A stretch of DNA of 64,000 nt, taken from NCBI GenBank assembly GCA_947167715.1, contig CAMVJD010000005.1:1-64000 (forward strand), written 5' to 3'. This stretch comes from an uncultured Eubacteriaceae bacterium (GTDB taxonomy: Bacteria; Bacillota; Clostridia; Lachnospirales; CAG-274). Positions 44,064-53,262 of this stretch are shown here, piece by piece (position 1 is the stretch's first letter; every line of letters begins with the position of its first letter). A program made the translations under genes and the position numbers. Below the pieces are notes generated by a model. The model had not been told where the DNA came from and did no database searches. It was given only the letters and a program-made list of their open reading frames with translations.

Positions 44064-45539
44064 ATGGCAAAAGCTATAATGCTGCAAGGCACGATGTCAA
44101 ATGTAGGCAAAAGTGTTTTAACGGCGGCGCTGTGCCGTATTTTTGCCAAGGACGGCTACAGGACGGCACCGTTTAAATCGCAGAATATGGCCCTGAACTC
44201 TTTTATAACAAGGGAGGGGCTGGAAATCGGACGCGCGCAGGCTATGCAGGCGGAGGCTGCGGGGGTCGAACCCGTTGCCGCTATGAATCCCGTGCTTTTA
44301 AAGCCCACTACCGATGTGGGGTCGCAGGTCATAGTTATGGGCGAGGTTTACGGCAATATGACTGCAAGGGAGTATTTTAAGTATAAAAAAAGCCTTGTTC
44401 CCACTATAAGGGCTGCATATGAAAGCCTTTCAAGGGACAATGACATAATAGTTATAGAGGGCGCGGGCAGCCCTGCCGAGATAAATTTAAAGGCCGATGA
44501 CATAGTAAATATGGGTATGGCAAAAATGGCAAATGCCCCCGTGCTGCTTATAGGCGATATAGACAGGGGCGGCGTTTTTGCGCAGCTGCTTGGTACGGTG
44601 GATCTGCTTGAAGCGGACGAAAAACAGATGGTAAAGGGTCTGGTGGTAAATAAATTTCGCGGGGATATTTCGCTTTTAAGCTCGGGAACGGATATACTGG
44701 AGCAGCGCTCGGGAAAGCCCGTTTTGGGGGTGATACCCTATACGCATTTTGATATAGACGACGAGGACAGCCTTAGCGAGCGCTTTGACAAAAGGTCGGA
44801 AAGCCTTATAGATATTGCCGTGATAAGGCTGCCGCATATATCAAATTTTACGGACCTTACTGCGCTTGAATGTATAGGCGGCGCGGGCGTGCGCTATGTT
44901 TCGCGTGCGGCGGAGCTTGGCGAGCCCGATATGATAATTTTGCCGGGCACAAAAAACACCCTTTATGATATGAGGATAATACGCGAAAACGGGATAGAAG
45001 CAAAAATAAAACGTCTGGCTGCAAAAGGGACCCCCGTGTTTGGGATCTGCGGTGGATATCAGCTTTTGGGAGAAGAGATATCCGACCCGTTTGATACCGA
45101 GGGCGGCGGAAAAGCGGCGGGCATGGGACTGCTGCCCGTTAAGACCGTTTTTTCGCAAAGCAAGACCAGAACGCAGATAAGCGGTGTTTTTGAAAATATA
45201 GACGGCATTTTTGCCCCGCTTAAGGGACAGCGCTTCAAGGGCTACGAAATACATATGGGACAGACCGAAGGCAGCCTGCTGCGGCTTGAAAACGGCAAGA
45301 CCGACGGCTGCTGTGCGGGAAATGTTTACGGCTGCTATATACACGGCATTTTTGATGAAAGCGGCATCGCAAAAACCATAGTCCGTGCCCTTGCCGACAA
45401 AAAGGGCGTAAATATTAACGATACAAAGCCCTTTGATATGCGTGCCTATAAAGAGGCACAGTATGATATTCTTGCCGATGCCGTGCGAAAAAATATGGAT
45501 ATGGATAAAATTTATAAAATAATAGAAGAGGGTATTTAA
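44064..45539 (+). CDS. cobQ: Cobyric acid synthase
   Basis: This 491-residue enzyme amidates cobyrinic acid diamide at four positions during B12 synthesis. The N-terminal dethiobiotin-synthetase-like ATP domain starts MLQGTMSNVGKSVLTAALCR and includes FKSQNMALNS. The C-terminal class I glutaminase domain has the nucleophile in GTPVFGICGGYQLLG (about residue 333) and the His in CYIHGIFDE. It is directly followed by cobO (stop and start share bases), so they form an operon. Upstream B12 genes are not in the window. Confidence 0.95.
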   Translation: MAKAIMLQGTMSNVGKSVLTAALCRIFAKDGYRTAPFKSQNMALNSFITREGLEIGRAQAMQAEAAGVEPVAAMNPVLLKPTTDVGSQVIVMGEVYGNMTAREYFKYKKSLVPTIRAAYESLSRDNDIIVIEGAGSPAEINLKADDIVNMGMAKMANAPVLLIGDIDRGGVFAQLLGTVDLLEADEKQMVKGLVVNKFRGDISLLSSGTDILEQRSGKPVLGVIPYTHFDIDDEDSLSERFDKRSESLIDIAVIRLPHISNFTDLTALECIGGAGVRYVSRAAELGEPDMIILPGTKNTLYDMRIIRENGIEAKIKRLAAKGTPVFGICGGYQLLGEEISDPFDTEGGGKAAGMGLLPVKTVFSQSKTRTQISGVFENIDGIFAPLKGQRFKGYEIHMGQTEGSLLRLENGKTDGCCAGNVYGCYIHGIFDESGIAKTIVRALADKKGVNINDTKPFDMRAYKEAQYDILADAVRKNMDMDKIYKIIEEGI

Positions 45540-46061
45540 ATGGAAAGCGGGCTTATACATATTTATTGCGGTGACGGAAAGGGAAAGACGACCGCGGCTG
45601 TCGGGCTTGCGCTGCGCTGTGCGGGTGCAGGCGGCATGGTGCTGATATGTCAGTTTTTAAAGGACGGCTCGAGCGGCGAGATAGGTTTACTTGAAAAAAC
45701 GGAGAATATAACAGTTATGCCCGCCCCCGAAAATGTAAAATTCAGCTTTAAAATGTCGGGGGAGGAAAAAACTGCTGCCGCAGCCTATTATACAAAGCGC
45801 TTTGATGCGGCCGTAAAAGCGGCGCAGGGCTATGATATGCTGGTTTTTGACGAGATATTGTATGCCGTTGATTCGGGTTTTGTACCGCTTGAAAATGTAC
45901 TTTTGTTTTTAAAAAACAAGCCTGCTGCGGCCGAGGTGGTGATGACAGGCCGCGCCCCCGCCCCGGAGCTTTGCGCTGCGGCCGATTATATAACCGAAAT
46001 GAAAAAAATAAAGCATCCGTTTGACAGGGGGATAAAAGCAAGAAAACGTATTGAATTTTAA
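45540..46061 (+). CDS. cobO: Cob(I)alamin adenosyltransferase, CobO/BtuR type
   Basis: This 173-residue enzyme attaches the adenosyl group to reduced corrinoid. The P-loop is CGDGKGKTTAAVGLALR (about residues 9-25), and DMLVFDEILYAVDSG and VMTGRAPAPELC match conserved segments of the CobA/CobO family. Length is normal. It starts right at the cobQ stop and is the last gene of this pair, ending at a terminator shared with yyaC. Confidence 0.93.
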   Translation: MESGLIHIYCGDGKGKTTAAVGLALRCAGAGGMVLICQFLKDGSSGEIGLLEKTENITVMPAPENVKFSFKMSGEEKTAAAAYYTKRFDAAVKAAQGYDMLVFDEILYAVDSGFVPLENVLLFLKNKPAAAEVVMTGRAPAPELCAAADYITEMKKIKHPFDRGIKARKRIEF

Positions 46062-46097
46062 GTGCGCTTTAAAGTAAATTCCGGGCGCCGTTAAGCG

Positions 46098-46134
46098 AAA
46101 AGACTCATTCCTATAAAGGTTTGAGTCTTTTTTT
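46098..46134. terminator. Bidirectional terminator
   Basis: AAAGACTCA pairs with TGAGTCTTT, followed by T on one side and preceded by A on the other, between convergent cobO and yyaC. Confidence 0.7.
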
Positions 46135-46654
46135 ATACCCTTTCTTTGGCTGTTGCCGCGGCACAAAGTGCCCTTGCCATGGCATTGCCCATAAGGGCTA
46201 TTTTTTCGGCGGGCACGTTCATAAGCCTTGTAAAGCTGTCCGTGCCAAACTCGGTCACTATGCCCGTAACGGCAATGTTTCCCACGGGCAGCAGGGCCTT
46301 GTTTACGCCTGCGCCCGCCTTTAGCTTTTCGGTGGAAAGTGAGGCATAGCCGACATGCTCTTTTCGGCCAAGGCAGGCATCTACAGCCACAATAAACGGG
46401 TGCTTATGCTCGCGGTATATGCGTACCGCGGCGGCGGTTAGGTTGGTGGCGTTTACGGTGTCGCCAATGCAGCCGTATACACAAAGTCCGCGCTTTTTCA
46501 GCTGTGTGCCGATATACGGACCAAGGCTGTCGCCCGTTATTTTGTCCGTGCCTATGCATAAAAAAACAATATCTTCTTTTGCCGCGATATTTTCAAACTG
46601 CATTTTAAAACGCAGATAAAAATCGGGCGCAAGGGTGTTGTAGTAAAAGGTCAT
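46133..46654 (-). CDS. yyaC: YyaC-type spore protease-like protein
   Basis: This 173-residue protein resembles YyaC, a relative of the germination protease GPR found in spore formers. It shows FLCIGTDKITGDSLGPYIG, GDTVNATNL, VAVDACLGR and IAVTGIVTEFG, the glycine- and aspartate-rich motifs of the family. It is likely to act in spores or in the forespore, which supports a sporulating host. The gene stands alone on the minus strand. Confidence 0.85.
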   Translation of the reverse strand: MTFYYNTLAPDFYLRFKMQFENIAAKEDIVFLCIGTDKITGDSLGPYIGTQLKKRGLCVYGCIGDTVNATNLTAAAVRIYREHKHPFIVAVDACLGRKEHVGYASLSTEKLKAGAGVNKALLPVGNIAVTGIVTEFGTDSFTRLMNVPAEKIALMGNAMARALCAAATAKERV

Positions 46655-46871
46655 TTTTGGCCTCCGACAGTAAAATTTAATTTACCGCATAAACATATTT
46701 TTAGTTTATTATTGCTTAAAAACAAAATTTTATGTACCCAAAACCAAATTTGCGTAAATATTTGTTTATAAAAACTTGGTATCTCTCGACAGTGATTGGC
46801 ATATAATTCAAAACCCGTGTGGTATAGTTTGTCCTGTACCGGTAACATAAGATAAATAAGGAGATGCAGTT

Positions 46872-47993
46872 ATGAACGAAAACGAGCGGACGATACTTCC
46901 GTCCAACATTAAGCAGGTAGGCACGCTTTCAAATGAGAAGCGGGTATATGTGGAGGATTATGCCTCGACGTATTTGCAGCAGTATGCCAATGCGGATAAC
47001 TGCCGTGAAAAGGCGGCCTTTCTTATCGGCCAGGAAATAACGGTAGACGGCAGCAAGGCACTTTTTATCAGCGGCGTAGTGCAGGGCAAATACAGCGTGC
47101 AAAAAAACGGCGTGGTGCAGCTTACGGAAAAAAGCCGGCAATACGCAAAAAAACAAATAGATATATATTTTAAGGGACTTGATATAGTCGGTTGGGCGTA
47201 TATACAGCCCGGCTACGAGGACAGCATAAAGGACGGCATACGCGAGTATCACGAGGAAAACTGTGACCGCGGGCTGGAGGTCATGCTTTTGATAGACCCG
47301 CTGGAGAAGATAAACAGCTTTTTTGTGTATGACGGCGAGGAATTCAAGGCGCTTAAGGGGTACATAATCTACTATGAAAAAAACGAGGGTATGCATGAGT
47401 ATATGCTTGAAAACAAATTAAAGCCTGCGAATGACGATTACCGGCTTATAAGCGACTTTGAGCCGGAGGAGGAGCCTATAGCCGAGCAGGCCTTTGAGTC
47501 AACAAGAGCTTCGTCCCCGTCATTGCGGGAGGCCCGTATAAAGCGTAAAACCGAAAAAAAGGCCGCGGGGCTTATGAGTACATTAAGCTTTGTAATGCTT
47601 ATGGTATGCTTTGTTATGGGCGCCGGGCTGGTGCAAAATGACAAACGCATAAACGAGCTGGAAATGAATGTGGCAACACTTAAAAACGAATTTGCGGCGG
47701 ATAATGTGCAAAGCGTGTTTGCGGCGGATGCCGTGGCCGCGGAGCAGACCGAGCAAACGACCCTTGAAGCAACCTCGCAAACTACGCTTGAACAGACCAC
47801 GGCTGCGGAAAACCTGACGACCAAAGCGCCCGAATTAAGCAAGTACCGCGTTGAAAAGGGAGATACCCTGTCGCGCATCAGCGAAAAGGTTTATGGTACC
47901 ATCGGTATGATAGAGGATATTATGCGGCTTAACGGTATGGAAGATGCCGACGATCTGACAGAGGGAACGCAGCTTGTGCTGCCCGAAGAATGA
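46872..47993 (+). CDS. Membrane-anchored LysM-domain protein
   Basis: The product has 373 residues. About 190 N-terminal residues resemble cytoplasmic or regulatory domains without clear motifs. A single membrane helix follows (STLSFVMLMVCFVMGAGLVQ, about 235-255), then a Thr/Glu-rich stalk, then a C-terminal LysM domain (YRVEKGDTLSRISEKVYGT, about 327-371) that binds peptidoglycan. The ribosome binding site is AAGGAGATG. Sensor-kinase gene MDIKRE follows 14 bp later, so the pair may be linked in envelope sensing. Confidence 0.8.
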   Translation: MNENERTILPSNIKQVGTLSNEKRVYVEDYASTYLQQYANADNCREKAAFLIGQEITVDGSKALFISGVVQGKYSVQKNGVVQLTEKSRQYAKKQIDIYFKGLDIVGWAYIQPGYEDSIKDGIREYHEENCDRGLEVMLLIDPLEKINSFFVYDGEEFKALKGYIIYYEKNEGMHEYMLENKLKPANDDYRLISDFEPEEEPIAEQAFESTRASSPSLREARIKRKTEKKAAGLMSTLSFVMLMVCFVMGAGLVQNDKRINELEMNVATLKNEFAADNVQSVFAADAVAAEQTEQTTLEATSQTTLEQTTAAENLTTKAPELSKYRVEKGDTLSRISEKVYGTIGMIEDIMRLNGMEDADDLTEGTQLVLPEE

Positions 47994-48007
47994 AAGGAGC
48001 GCTTAAT

Positions 48008-48622
48008 ATGGATATCAAGCGCGAGGCGGCCGCAGCGCTTGCGCACGAGGTCAAAAACCCGCTTAGTCTGATAAAAATGAATGTGGAGCAGATAAGGGAC
48101 AGTATAGACCGCGAATTTGAAGAAAACTTTAATATAATAGAACGTGAGATAGAAAAAATAAACCGGCTTGTGACCGGCTTGGGACAAAATATGGTGCCAA
48201 TAGGCATAAAGGGGCTGATAAACGGCATAATTACAGAGTATGATATATCGCTTAAGGACAAAAATATTGATTTCTCGGTCACGGGCGGCGAGGGAATATA
48301 TGTGACGGGAAATACGGACAAGCTGAATATTTTGTTTTTTAACCTTATTAAAAACAGCGTGGAGGCGATAGATAAAAAAGGCGAAATAAATATTGATATA
48401 AGTGAAGCGGATGACCTTGTTATCATTGATATAAGCGATACGGGAGGCGGAATAAGCGAAAAAATAATGGATAAGATAGGTCAGCCGTATAACACGGGCA
48501 AGGAAGGAGGCACAGGCCTTGGACTTGCTATTTGTACAAGCATTGTTAATGAGCATAAGGGAAGTATGGCGTTTAAAAATACCGAAAAAGGCTGCAAGGC
48601 AGAGGTAAAATTAAAAAAATAA
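48008..48622 (+). CDS. Sensor histidine kinase without input domain
   Basis: This 204-residue protein has a kinase core only. The phosphoacceptor His lies in the H-box ALAHEVKNPLSLIKMNV (about residue 15), with N-box LFFNLIKNSVEAI and G-boxes DISDTGGGISEK and GGTGLGLAIC. It lacks transmembrane, PAS or other sensor domains, as do some sporulation kinases, and must take its signal from a partner. The LysM protein directly upstream is a candidate partner. No response regulator is adjacent. Start ATG 48008 with AAGGAGCG. Confidence 0.85.
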   Translation: MDIKREAAAALAHEVKNPLSLIKMNVEQIRDSIDREFEENFNIIEREIEKINRLVTGLGQNMVPIGIKGLINGIITEYDISLKDKNIDFSVTGGEGIYVTGNTDKLNILFFNLIKNSVEAIDKKGEINIDISEADDLVIIDISDTGGGISEKIMDKIGQPYNTGKEGGTGLGLAICTSIVNEHKGSMAFKNTEKGCKAEVKLKK

Positions 48623-48721
48623 AAATATAAACGGCTTTTGTGCGGACAAACAGGGACAAAAAAGCGCGCAAACGGTACTTTGTACGGCTTGCGCAGCTGT
48701 TTGTAAAGGTTTGTTTCGGCT

Positions 48722-49372
48722 TTATTCGTTTTCTTTAACAATTTTAACTATTCGGCTGGTACCCAGTCTGTCCGCGCCGAGATTTAAAAATTCCTCGGCA
48801 TCGGCTACGGATCTGATACCGCCTGCCGCCTTTATCCTTTTGGTTTTTATATTTTCGGCAAACAGGGCAATATCGTGGGGTGTGGCGCCGCCCGTGGAAA
48901 AGCCCGTGCTGGTCTTTATAAAATCCGCATCGCTTTGCTCGACTATTTTGCACATATTGACCTTTTCGTCATCGGTCAAAAGGCAGGTCTCTATAATGAC
49001 CTTTAAAATTTTATCGCCGCAGGCCTGTTTTACAAGGTTTATCTCCTTTAAAACGGTGGCGTATTTTGCGGCCTTTACATCGCCTATATTGATGACCATA
49101 TCAATTTCGTCCGCACCGTCCTTTACGGCCTGCTCCGCCTCATAAGCCTTAACAGCGGCTGTGCTGTTGCCGTGCGGAAAGCCTATGACAGTACAAATTT
49201 TTACCCTGCCGCCCGAGTACTCTGCCGCCTGTTTTACAAAGCAGGGCGGTATGCACACGCTTGCGGTTTGATATTTTATGCCGTCGTCACAGATATCGCG
49301 TATCTCGTCCCAGGTCGCCGCGGGAGAGAGCAGAGTGTGATCGACCCTTGAAAGTATGTTTTTAATATCCAT
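48722..49372 (-). CDS. deoC: Deoxyribose-phosphate aldolase
   Basis: This 216-residue enzyme splits 2-deoxyribose-5-phosphate into glyceraldehyde-3-phosphate and acetaldehyde. The Schiff-base lysine is in the segment around ADFIKTSTGFSTGGAT (about residue 150), with DEIDMVINIGDVK and KVIIETCLL matching the family. The last residues include GADRLGTSRIVKIV. Length is normal. ATG 49372 gives the usual start; longer in-frame codons overlap the upstream ATPase gene. Confidence 0.95.
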   Translation of the reverse strand: MDIKNILSRVDHTLLSPAATWDEIRDICDDGIKYQTASVCIPPCFVKQAAEYSGGRVKICTVIGFPHGNSTAAVKAYEAEQAVKDGADEIDMVINIGDVKAAKYATVLKEINLVKQACGDKILKVIIETCLLTDDEKVNMCKIVEQSDADFIKTSTGFSTGGATPHDIALFAENIKTKRIKAAGGIRSVADAEEFLNLGADRLGTSRIVKIVKENE

Positions 49373-49376
49373 AATG

Positions 49377-50633
49377 TTAATTCCTTTTCTTTTTCTCTTC
49401 CCACATAAGGTTTTCGACAAACTGCTTTGCCGTTCTGCCCGACATACCCTTTTGGTTTAATTCCCAGCGCAGTGCCGCCTGCTTTATCTCCTCGTCGGAG
49501 AGGGTTATGCCGTTTCGCTTGGCAAGGCCTATCGCAATTTTTACATATTCCTGCGGTGTAGGCTTGGAGTAGGTTATGGTTATGCCGAAACGGTCGGAAA
49601 GCGACAGCTTTTCGTTAAGCGTATCGGCGGTATGGATATCCGCAACCGTGCTGTCGGTGTTGCGGTCGCTCCATTTTTCCTGAATAATGTGTCTGCGGTT
49701 GCTTGTTGCATAAAACAGCACATTGTCGGGCTTGCCCTCGCTGCCGCCCTCAAGCAGCGATTTCATATACTTATACTGTATTTCGTTCTCGTCAAAGGAC
49801 AGGTCGTCTATATAGACAATAAATTTTCTGCCCCTGGGTCTTAAAAGCTTTAAAATATCGGGCAGCTCGGCTATCTGCTCCTTGGTTATCTCGACAAGTC
49901 TTAAGCCTTGGTCACAGTAGGCGTTTACAAGCGCCTTTACAGAGGATGATTTGCCCGTGCCCCTTGCCCCCACAAGCAAAATATTATTTGCGGGGAAGCC
50001 CTGTAAAAAGGCCTCGGTATTGTCGCGCAGCTCGCTTATCTGGGCAGTGTAGCCGATAAGGTCGTCAAAGGTTATGGGGTCGGGATGCTCTACGCCCACA
50101 AGGGCTTTTTTGTCGCTTCTGTACTTAAATACGCGGTAAATTGAAATATCGCCGCAGCCGTTTTTCCTGTGAAAGTCTACGATCCTGTTGATATCAAGCG
50201 TTTCCGACGAAAGGCCTATTTTGGGGTTGACGGGGGTATAGTCCATTAAAAGCTTCATCGCATCCATCATAAAGCGGCTGTCGGGCAGCTGTGTCAAATC
50301 GGTCTCCGCAAGCTCCGTAAGGGCGGCTATATCGGCCTGTGCCAGCCTGCCAAGCGAGATATAGCGGCCGAACTGTGCATTGTTTTCGCAGAAAAGCGTA
50401 AAAACATTCTCGTCCGAGATAATAAGGTGATTTATATAGTTTTTAAATAAATTTCCGCTGAATCCCTTTTCCTCGGCCTGCTTTACCAAAAACGCCGTAA
50501 GGTCGGCAAGTGCGTTAAGGTTGTCCTCGTCCGTTAAAACGCGCTTTAAAATTTTGATTATTTTGTCGTTTGCTATATTTTTGTAAATTGTAAGTGAATT
50601 TATGCTGTCAAGCAATCTGTTAAAGTCCTGCAT
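49377..50633 (-). CDS. DUF815-family AAA ATPase
   Basis: This 418-residue protein belongs to the DUF815/AAA ATPases. Walker A is NILLVGARGTGKSSSVKALV (about residue 217) and Walker B is FIVYIDDLSFDENE. The C-terminal lid has the arginine-containing LSDRFGITITYSKP. Family members are predicted ATPases without a settled role. The gene is upstream of deoC by 4 bp and may share its transcript. Confidence 0.88.
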   Translation of the reverse strand: MQDFNRLLDSINSLTIYKNIANDKIIKILKRVLTDEDNLNALADLTAFLVKQAEEKGFSGNLFKNYINHLIISDENVFTLFCENNAQFGRYISLGRLAQADIAALTELAETDLTQLPDSRFMMDAMKLLMDYTPVNPKIGLSSETLDINRIVDFHRKNGCGDISIYRVFKYRSDKKALVGVEHPDPITFDDLIGYTAQISELRDNTEAFLQGFPANNILLVGARGTGKSSSVKALVNAYCDQGLRLVEITKEQIAELPDILKLLRPRGRKFIVYIDDLSFDENEIQYKYMKSLLEGGSEGKPDNVLFYATSNRRHIIQEKWSDRNTDSTVADIHTADTLNEKLSLSDRFGITITYSKPTPQEYVKIAIGLAKRNGITLSDEEIKQAALRWELNQKGMSGRTAKQFVENLMWEEKKKRN

Positions 50634-50648
50634 ATTACTCTCCCTGTT

Positions 50649-51941
50649 TTATGCTTCAAACGAAGCGTTGTTAAAAAAATCGCTGTCCTTGTATTCCCCG
50701 AAGTTTTCAATATCTGCGTTTTCGTCAAATTCCTCGGGATCAAAGGTCTTGTATTCGTCATCGTAGTAATCAAAATCCCTGCTCTGTGACAGCGCCTCCA
50801 TAAAATCGGCGTAGTCTATGCAACTTTCCGTGTCGATTTTTGTAAACTCGGCCTTTTTTGCCTTTTCGCTTGTCTGAACGGCTTTCATATCGACAGCGCT
50901 TTTGTCGTTTGCTTTTGCGGTGTAATCGGCCTCGGAGGTCTGTATGCCGCTTTCTTCGGTAATGTCGTTTACTATGGAGATATCAAAGGTGTCCATAAAT
51001 GCCTTGTATTCGGGCGTTGCCAAAAGCTCGTTATAGCTGTCGGCGGTCTCGGCTATCTGCGCGGGGGTTATCTTGAACATCTGTGCGATATCGGCAAGAT
51101 AAGCGGCTTCATTGCCCGCAAATGCCGCATTGAGTGCAAACGAATCCGTAAGATATTCGTTTACAAGATCTGCTGTTGCGGCCTTGTTTTTCTTTAAGTA
51201 TGAGGCAAAGTTTTTGCTTAACAAAGTAAATTCTTTTGATGTAAGCTCAAAGCGCGTGCCGTTTTTTATTTTTGAAACACAGCCCGAGTCAAAGCCCTTT
51301 AAAAGGTCCTTTGCGCTGTTGTAATACTTGCGGCTCAGCTCCGAGGCAAGGGTAGACGGAAGATCTGCATTTTTTTGTGTGTCAAGTGAAGCGCGGAGGA
51401 ACTTTTTGTCGCCGAAAAGCTCGTCAAGCTCTTCAAGGCGGTCGTTAAGGTCGGAAATATCGCCGTCCTCCACAAGTGCGGTAAACGCGCCCATGGTGTA
51501 GGCAAAACGCTTGTCGTAATATGCGGTGTTTCCGCGGCTGTATACCTTGCCGCAGTTTAATGTAATACCGTTAAGTCCGGCAAATACCGCCATATCCGAC
51601 CAACCCTTGTCGTAGTCTGTGATGCCCGACATAGACAGAGTTATCTCGCATTTTTTGTTTTCGTCCAAAAGAAAACGCATCTCGCCGATAAAATCGGAAG
51701 AGTCAAAGTCCTCGTCCTCGATCTCAAGCTCGTCCTCGCTGTCTAATTTTTTTGCAATATCCACGGAAGCATCAAAAAGCACCTCCGGGTCGATGGTGTA
51801 GGTAAGGTCGGCATTTATTATCTCTATGCCTTTTTTGTCTATATTAAGGCTTTTTTCAAAATGCTCCTGCTCCAGCTTTGAGCAGCCCGCAGAAGAAAAC
51901 ATAAGTACAGCACTCAACGCTGCGGCAATATATCTTTTCAT
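50649..51941 (-). CDS. Lipoprotein of unknown function
   Basis: This 430-residue protein has a lipobox signal (ALSAVLMFSSAGC) and is predicted to be anchored to the outer membrane face of the cell membrane. The mature part is acidic and rich in Asp, Glu, Ser and Ala, with no motif recognised. It is the third gene of a minus-strand cluster with the DUF815 ATPase and a kinase. Confidence 0.65.
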   Translation of the reverse strand: MKRYIAAALSAVLMFSSAGCSKLEQEHFEKSLNIDKKGIEIINADLTYTIDPEVLFDASVDIAKKLDSEDELEIEDEDFDSSDFIGEMRFLLDENKKCEITLSMSGITDYDKGWSDMAVFAGLNGITLNCGKVYSRGNTAYYDKRFAYTMGAFTALVEDGDISDLNDRLEELDELFGDKKFLRASLDTQKNADLPSTLASELSRKYYNSAKDLLKGFDSGCVSKIKNGTRFELTSKEFTLLSKNFASYLKKNKAATADLVNEYLTDSFALNAAFAGNEAAYLADIAQMFKITPAQIAETADSYNELLATPEYKAFMDTFDISIVNDITEESGIQTSEADYTAKANDKSAVDMKAVQTSEKAKKAEFTKIDTESCIDYADFMEALSQSRDFDYYDDEYKTFDPEEFDENADIENFGEYKDSDFFNNASFEA

Positions 51942-51954
51942 AAAATTACTTCCT

Positions 51955-52584
51955 TTATTTATCCTTGAATTTATAATTTACATAGTCACGGATCATCTCG
52001 ACACAATGGTCCTTGGGGATCCTGCCCGTATTAAGTGTCATATCGTAGTTTGTTGGCAGCATCCAGTCACCGCCCTCGCAGAAATACGAATAGTAAAGGG
52101 CGCGGGTGCGGTCGGTCTTGGTTATTATGCGGTGCGCCTCGGCCTCGCTGACACCTAATTTTTCAACGGTGGATGCAACGCAGTTTTCACGCGGCGCTTC
52201 TATATAAACGCTTACAACATTGTCAAAATTGCGCAGTATATAGCTGCCGCACTTGCCCACTATAACGCAGGACTGGTTTTCGGCAAGCTGACGGATTATA
52301 TGCGCCTGAATGTTAAAAATATTTACATCCGACACAAAATCGCGGCAATTCGGCTCTACCATAGTGGTGCGTGGCATACCCCTTAATGCCGCCGTTATCT
52401 TGCCAAAGGACAGTTTTTCGTCTGCCTGCAAAAACAGGTCCTTGTTTATGCCGCTGTATTCGCTTGCCATATCCAGGATCTGCTTTTCATAGCAGGGTAT
52501 GCCGAATACCTCGCCAAGCTTAACGCCTATCTCGTGTCCGCCGCTGCCGTAGCCGCGTGCAATAGTGATAACAAAATTCCTCAT
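51955..52584 (-). CDS. Cytidylate kinase-like protein
   Basis: The product has 209 residues. The P-loop region is FVITIARGYGSGGHEIGVKL (about residues 4-23), the pattern of the cytidylate-kinase-like family (PF13189), in which the Walker A lysine is replaced by a small or polar residue. Other segments include RQLAENQSCVIVGKCGSYIL and an arginine-rich DRTRALYYSYF. These proteins are probably nucleotide or small-molecule kinases of unknown substrate. Start ATG 52584 behind AGAGGGG. Confidence 0.8.
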   Translation of the reverse strand: MRNFVITIARGYGSGGHEIGVKLGEVFGIPCYEKQILDMASEYSGINKDLFLQADEKLSFGKITAALRGMPRTTMVEPNCRDFVSDVNIFNIQAHIIRQLAENQSCVIVGKCGSYILRNFDNVVSVYIEAPRENCVASTVEKLGVSEAEAHRIITKTDRTRALYYSYFCEGGDWMLPTNYDMTLNTGRIPKDHCVEMIRDYVNYKFKDK

Positions 52585-52624
52585 AAAAAACCCCTCTTTC
52601 ATAAAAATTTTATAATCCTGATTT

Positions 52625-52906
52625 TTATAAACCCATTATAAACATTTCGTAGGCATCCGCCCAATCCTCGATAGGGAATGTGGCGCCGCCGTTTGAGCTT
52701 TTCAGCATCTCACCCCAAAGCCGTTCGTTAAGCACCAGCAGCTCGCCCATATCTATGGGGCAGCCGTTTTCGGTGGCTATGCGGCAAAATTCCTCCATTG
52801 GCTCCGCCGCGTTTTGCGTGGCGATAAGCTCTGCACGCAGCTTCTTATCCTTAAAGGCCAAAGAACGCAGCTTTCCGAGCATTTCGTTTATATCGTCCAT
52901 ATACAT
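52625..52906 (-). CDS. Nif11-like small protein
   Basis: This 93-residue helical protein resembles the Nif11 domain: LGKLRSLAFKDKKLRAEL, EEFCRIATENGCPIDMGELL. Nif11 domains often act as leaders of RiPP precursors, but here no GG site or separate core is present and the domain fills the whole protein. Function is unknown. The ATG codons at 52906 and 52900 cannot be separated. It lies upstream of the cytidylate kinase-like gene, same strand. Confidence 0.5.
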   Translation of the reverse strand: MYMDDINEMLGKLRSLAFKDKKLRAELIATQNAAEPMEEFCRIATENGCPIDMGELLVLNERLWGEMLKSSNGGATFPIEDWADAYEMFIMGL

Positions 52907-52924
52907 CACTCGTTTCGTTTAATA

Positions 52925-53094
52925 TTTATTAGCCTTGCAAATACTTTTATCGCTTACTGTAATTTTATCATAAAATGCACAGAGTTACAAGAGGCAGCAA
53001 GGAAAAAAATAGATGTATATGTTTTTTTTGCAGCCCATAAAAGACAATGGTTTGCTATAGGCAAAACTTATAATTGGCAATTGGTTTTAGGTAT
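52925..53094. other. Intergenic stretch without a visible gene
   Basis: Between divergent genes, with no convincing ORF; the metY promoter follows at 53095. Confidence 0.4.
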
Positions 53095-53123
53095 TTGCTT
53101 TTTGCAAAAAATGGTGCTATACT
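53095..53123 (+). promoter_or_regulatory. Promoter of the metY leader
   Basis: TTGCTT, 17 bp, TATACT, giving a transcript start near 53130 and a leader of about 210 bases before metY. Confidence 0.65.
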
Positions 53124-53202
53124 GTTTACAACAAGAAAACATACCAACCAAGTAGGGAAATAGGATGATCTCTCGCGGATGGTAAAAAGGAGGAACAGCC
53201 AT

Positions 53203-53262
53203 ATGAATTTTAGAAAATATACGAAAGTGAGTTTTGCAAAGGACCGAATGTGTCAATGCTAA
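53203..53262 (+). CDS. Short leader ORF ending in Met/Cys codons
   Basis: A 19-codon ORF with a very strong ribosome binding site (AAAAAGGAGGAACAGCC) reads MNFRKYTKVSFAKDRMCQC and ends 81 bp before metY. Met, Cys and Cys lie within the last four residues. Leader peptides rich in the regulated amino acid are a known attenuation device, and the downstream gene makes homocysteine from sulfide. No S-box or terminator hairpin was seen, so a translation- or Rho-based mechanism is more likely. The peptide may also be chance. Confidence 0.45.
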   Translation: MNFRKYTKVSFAKDRMCQC

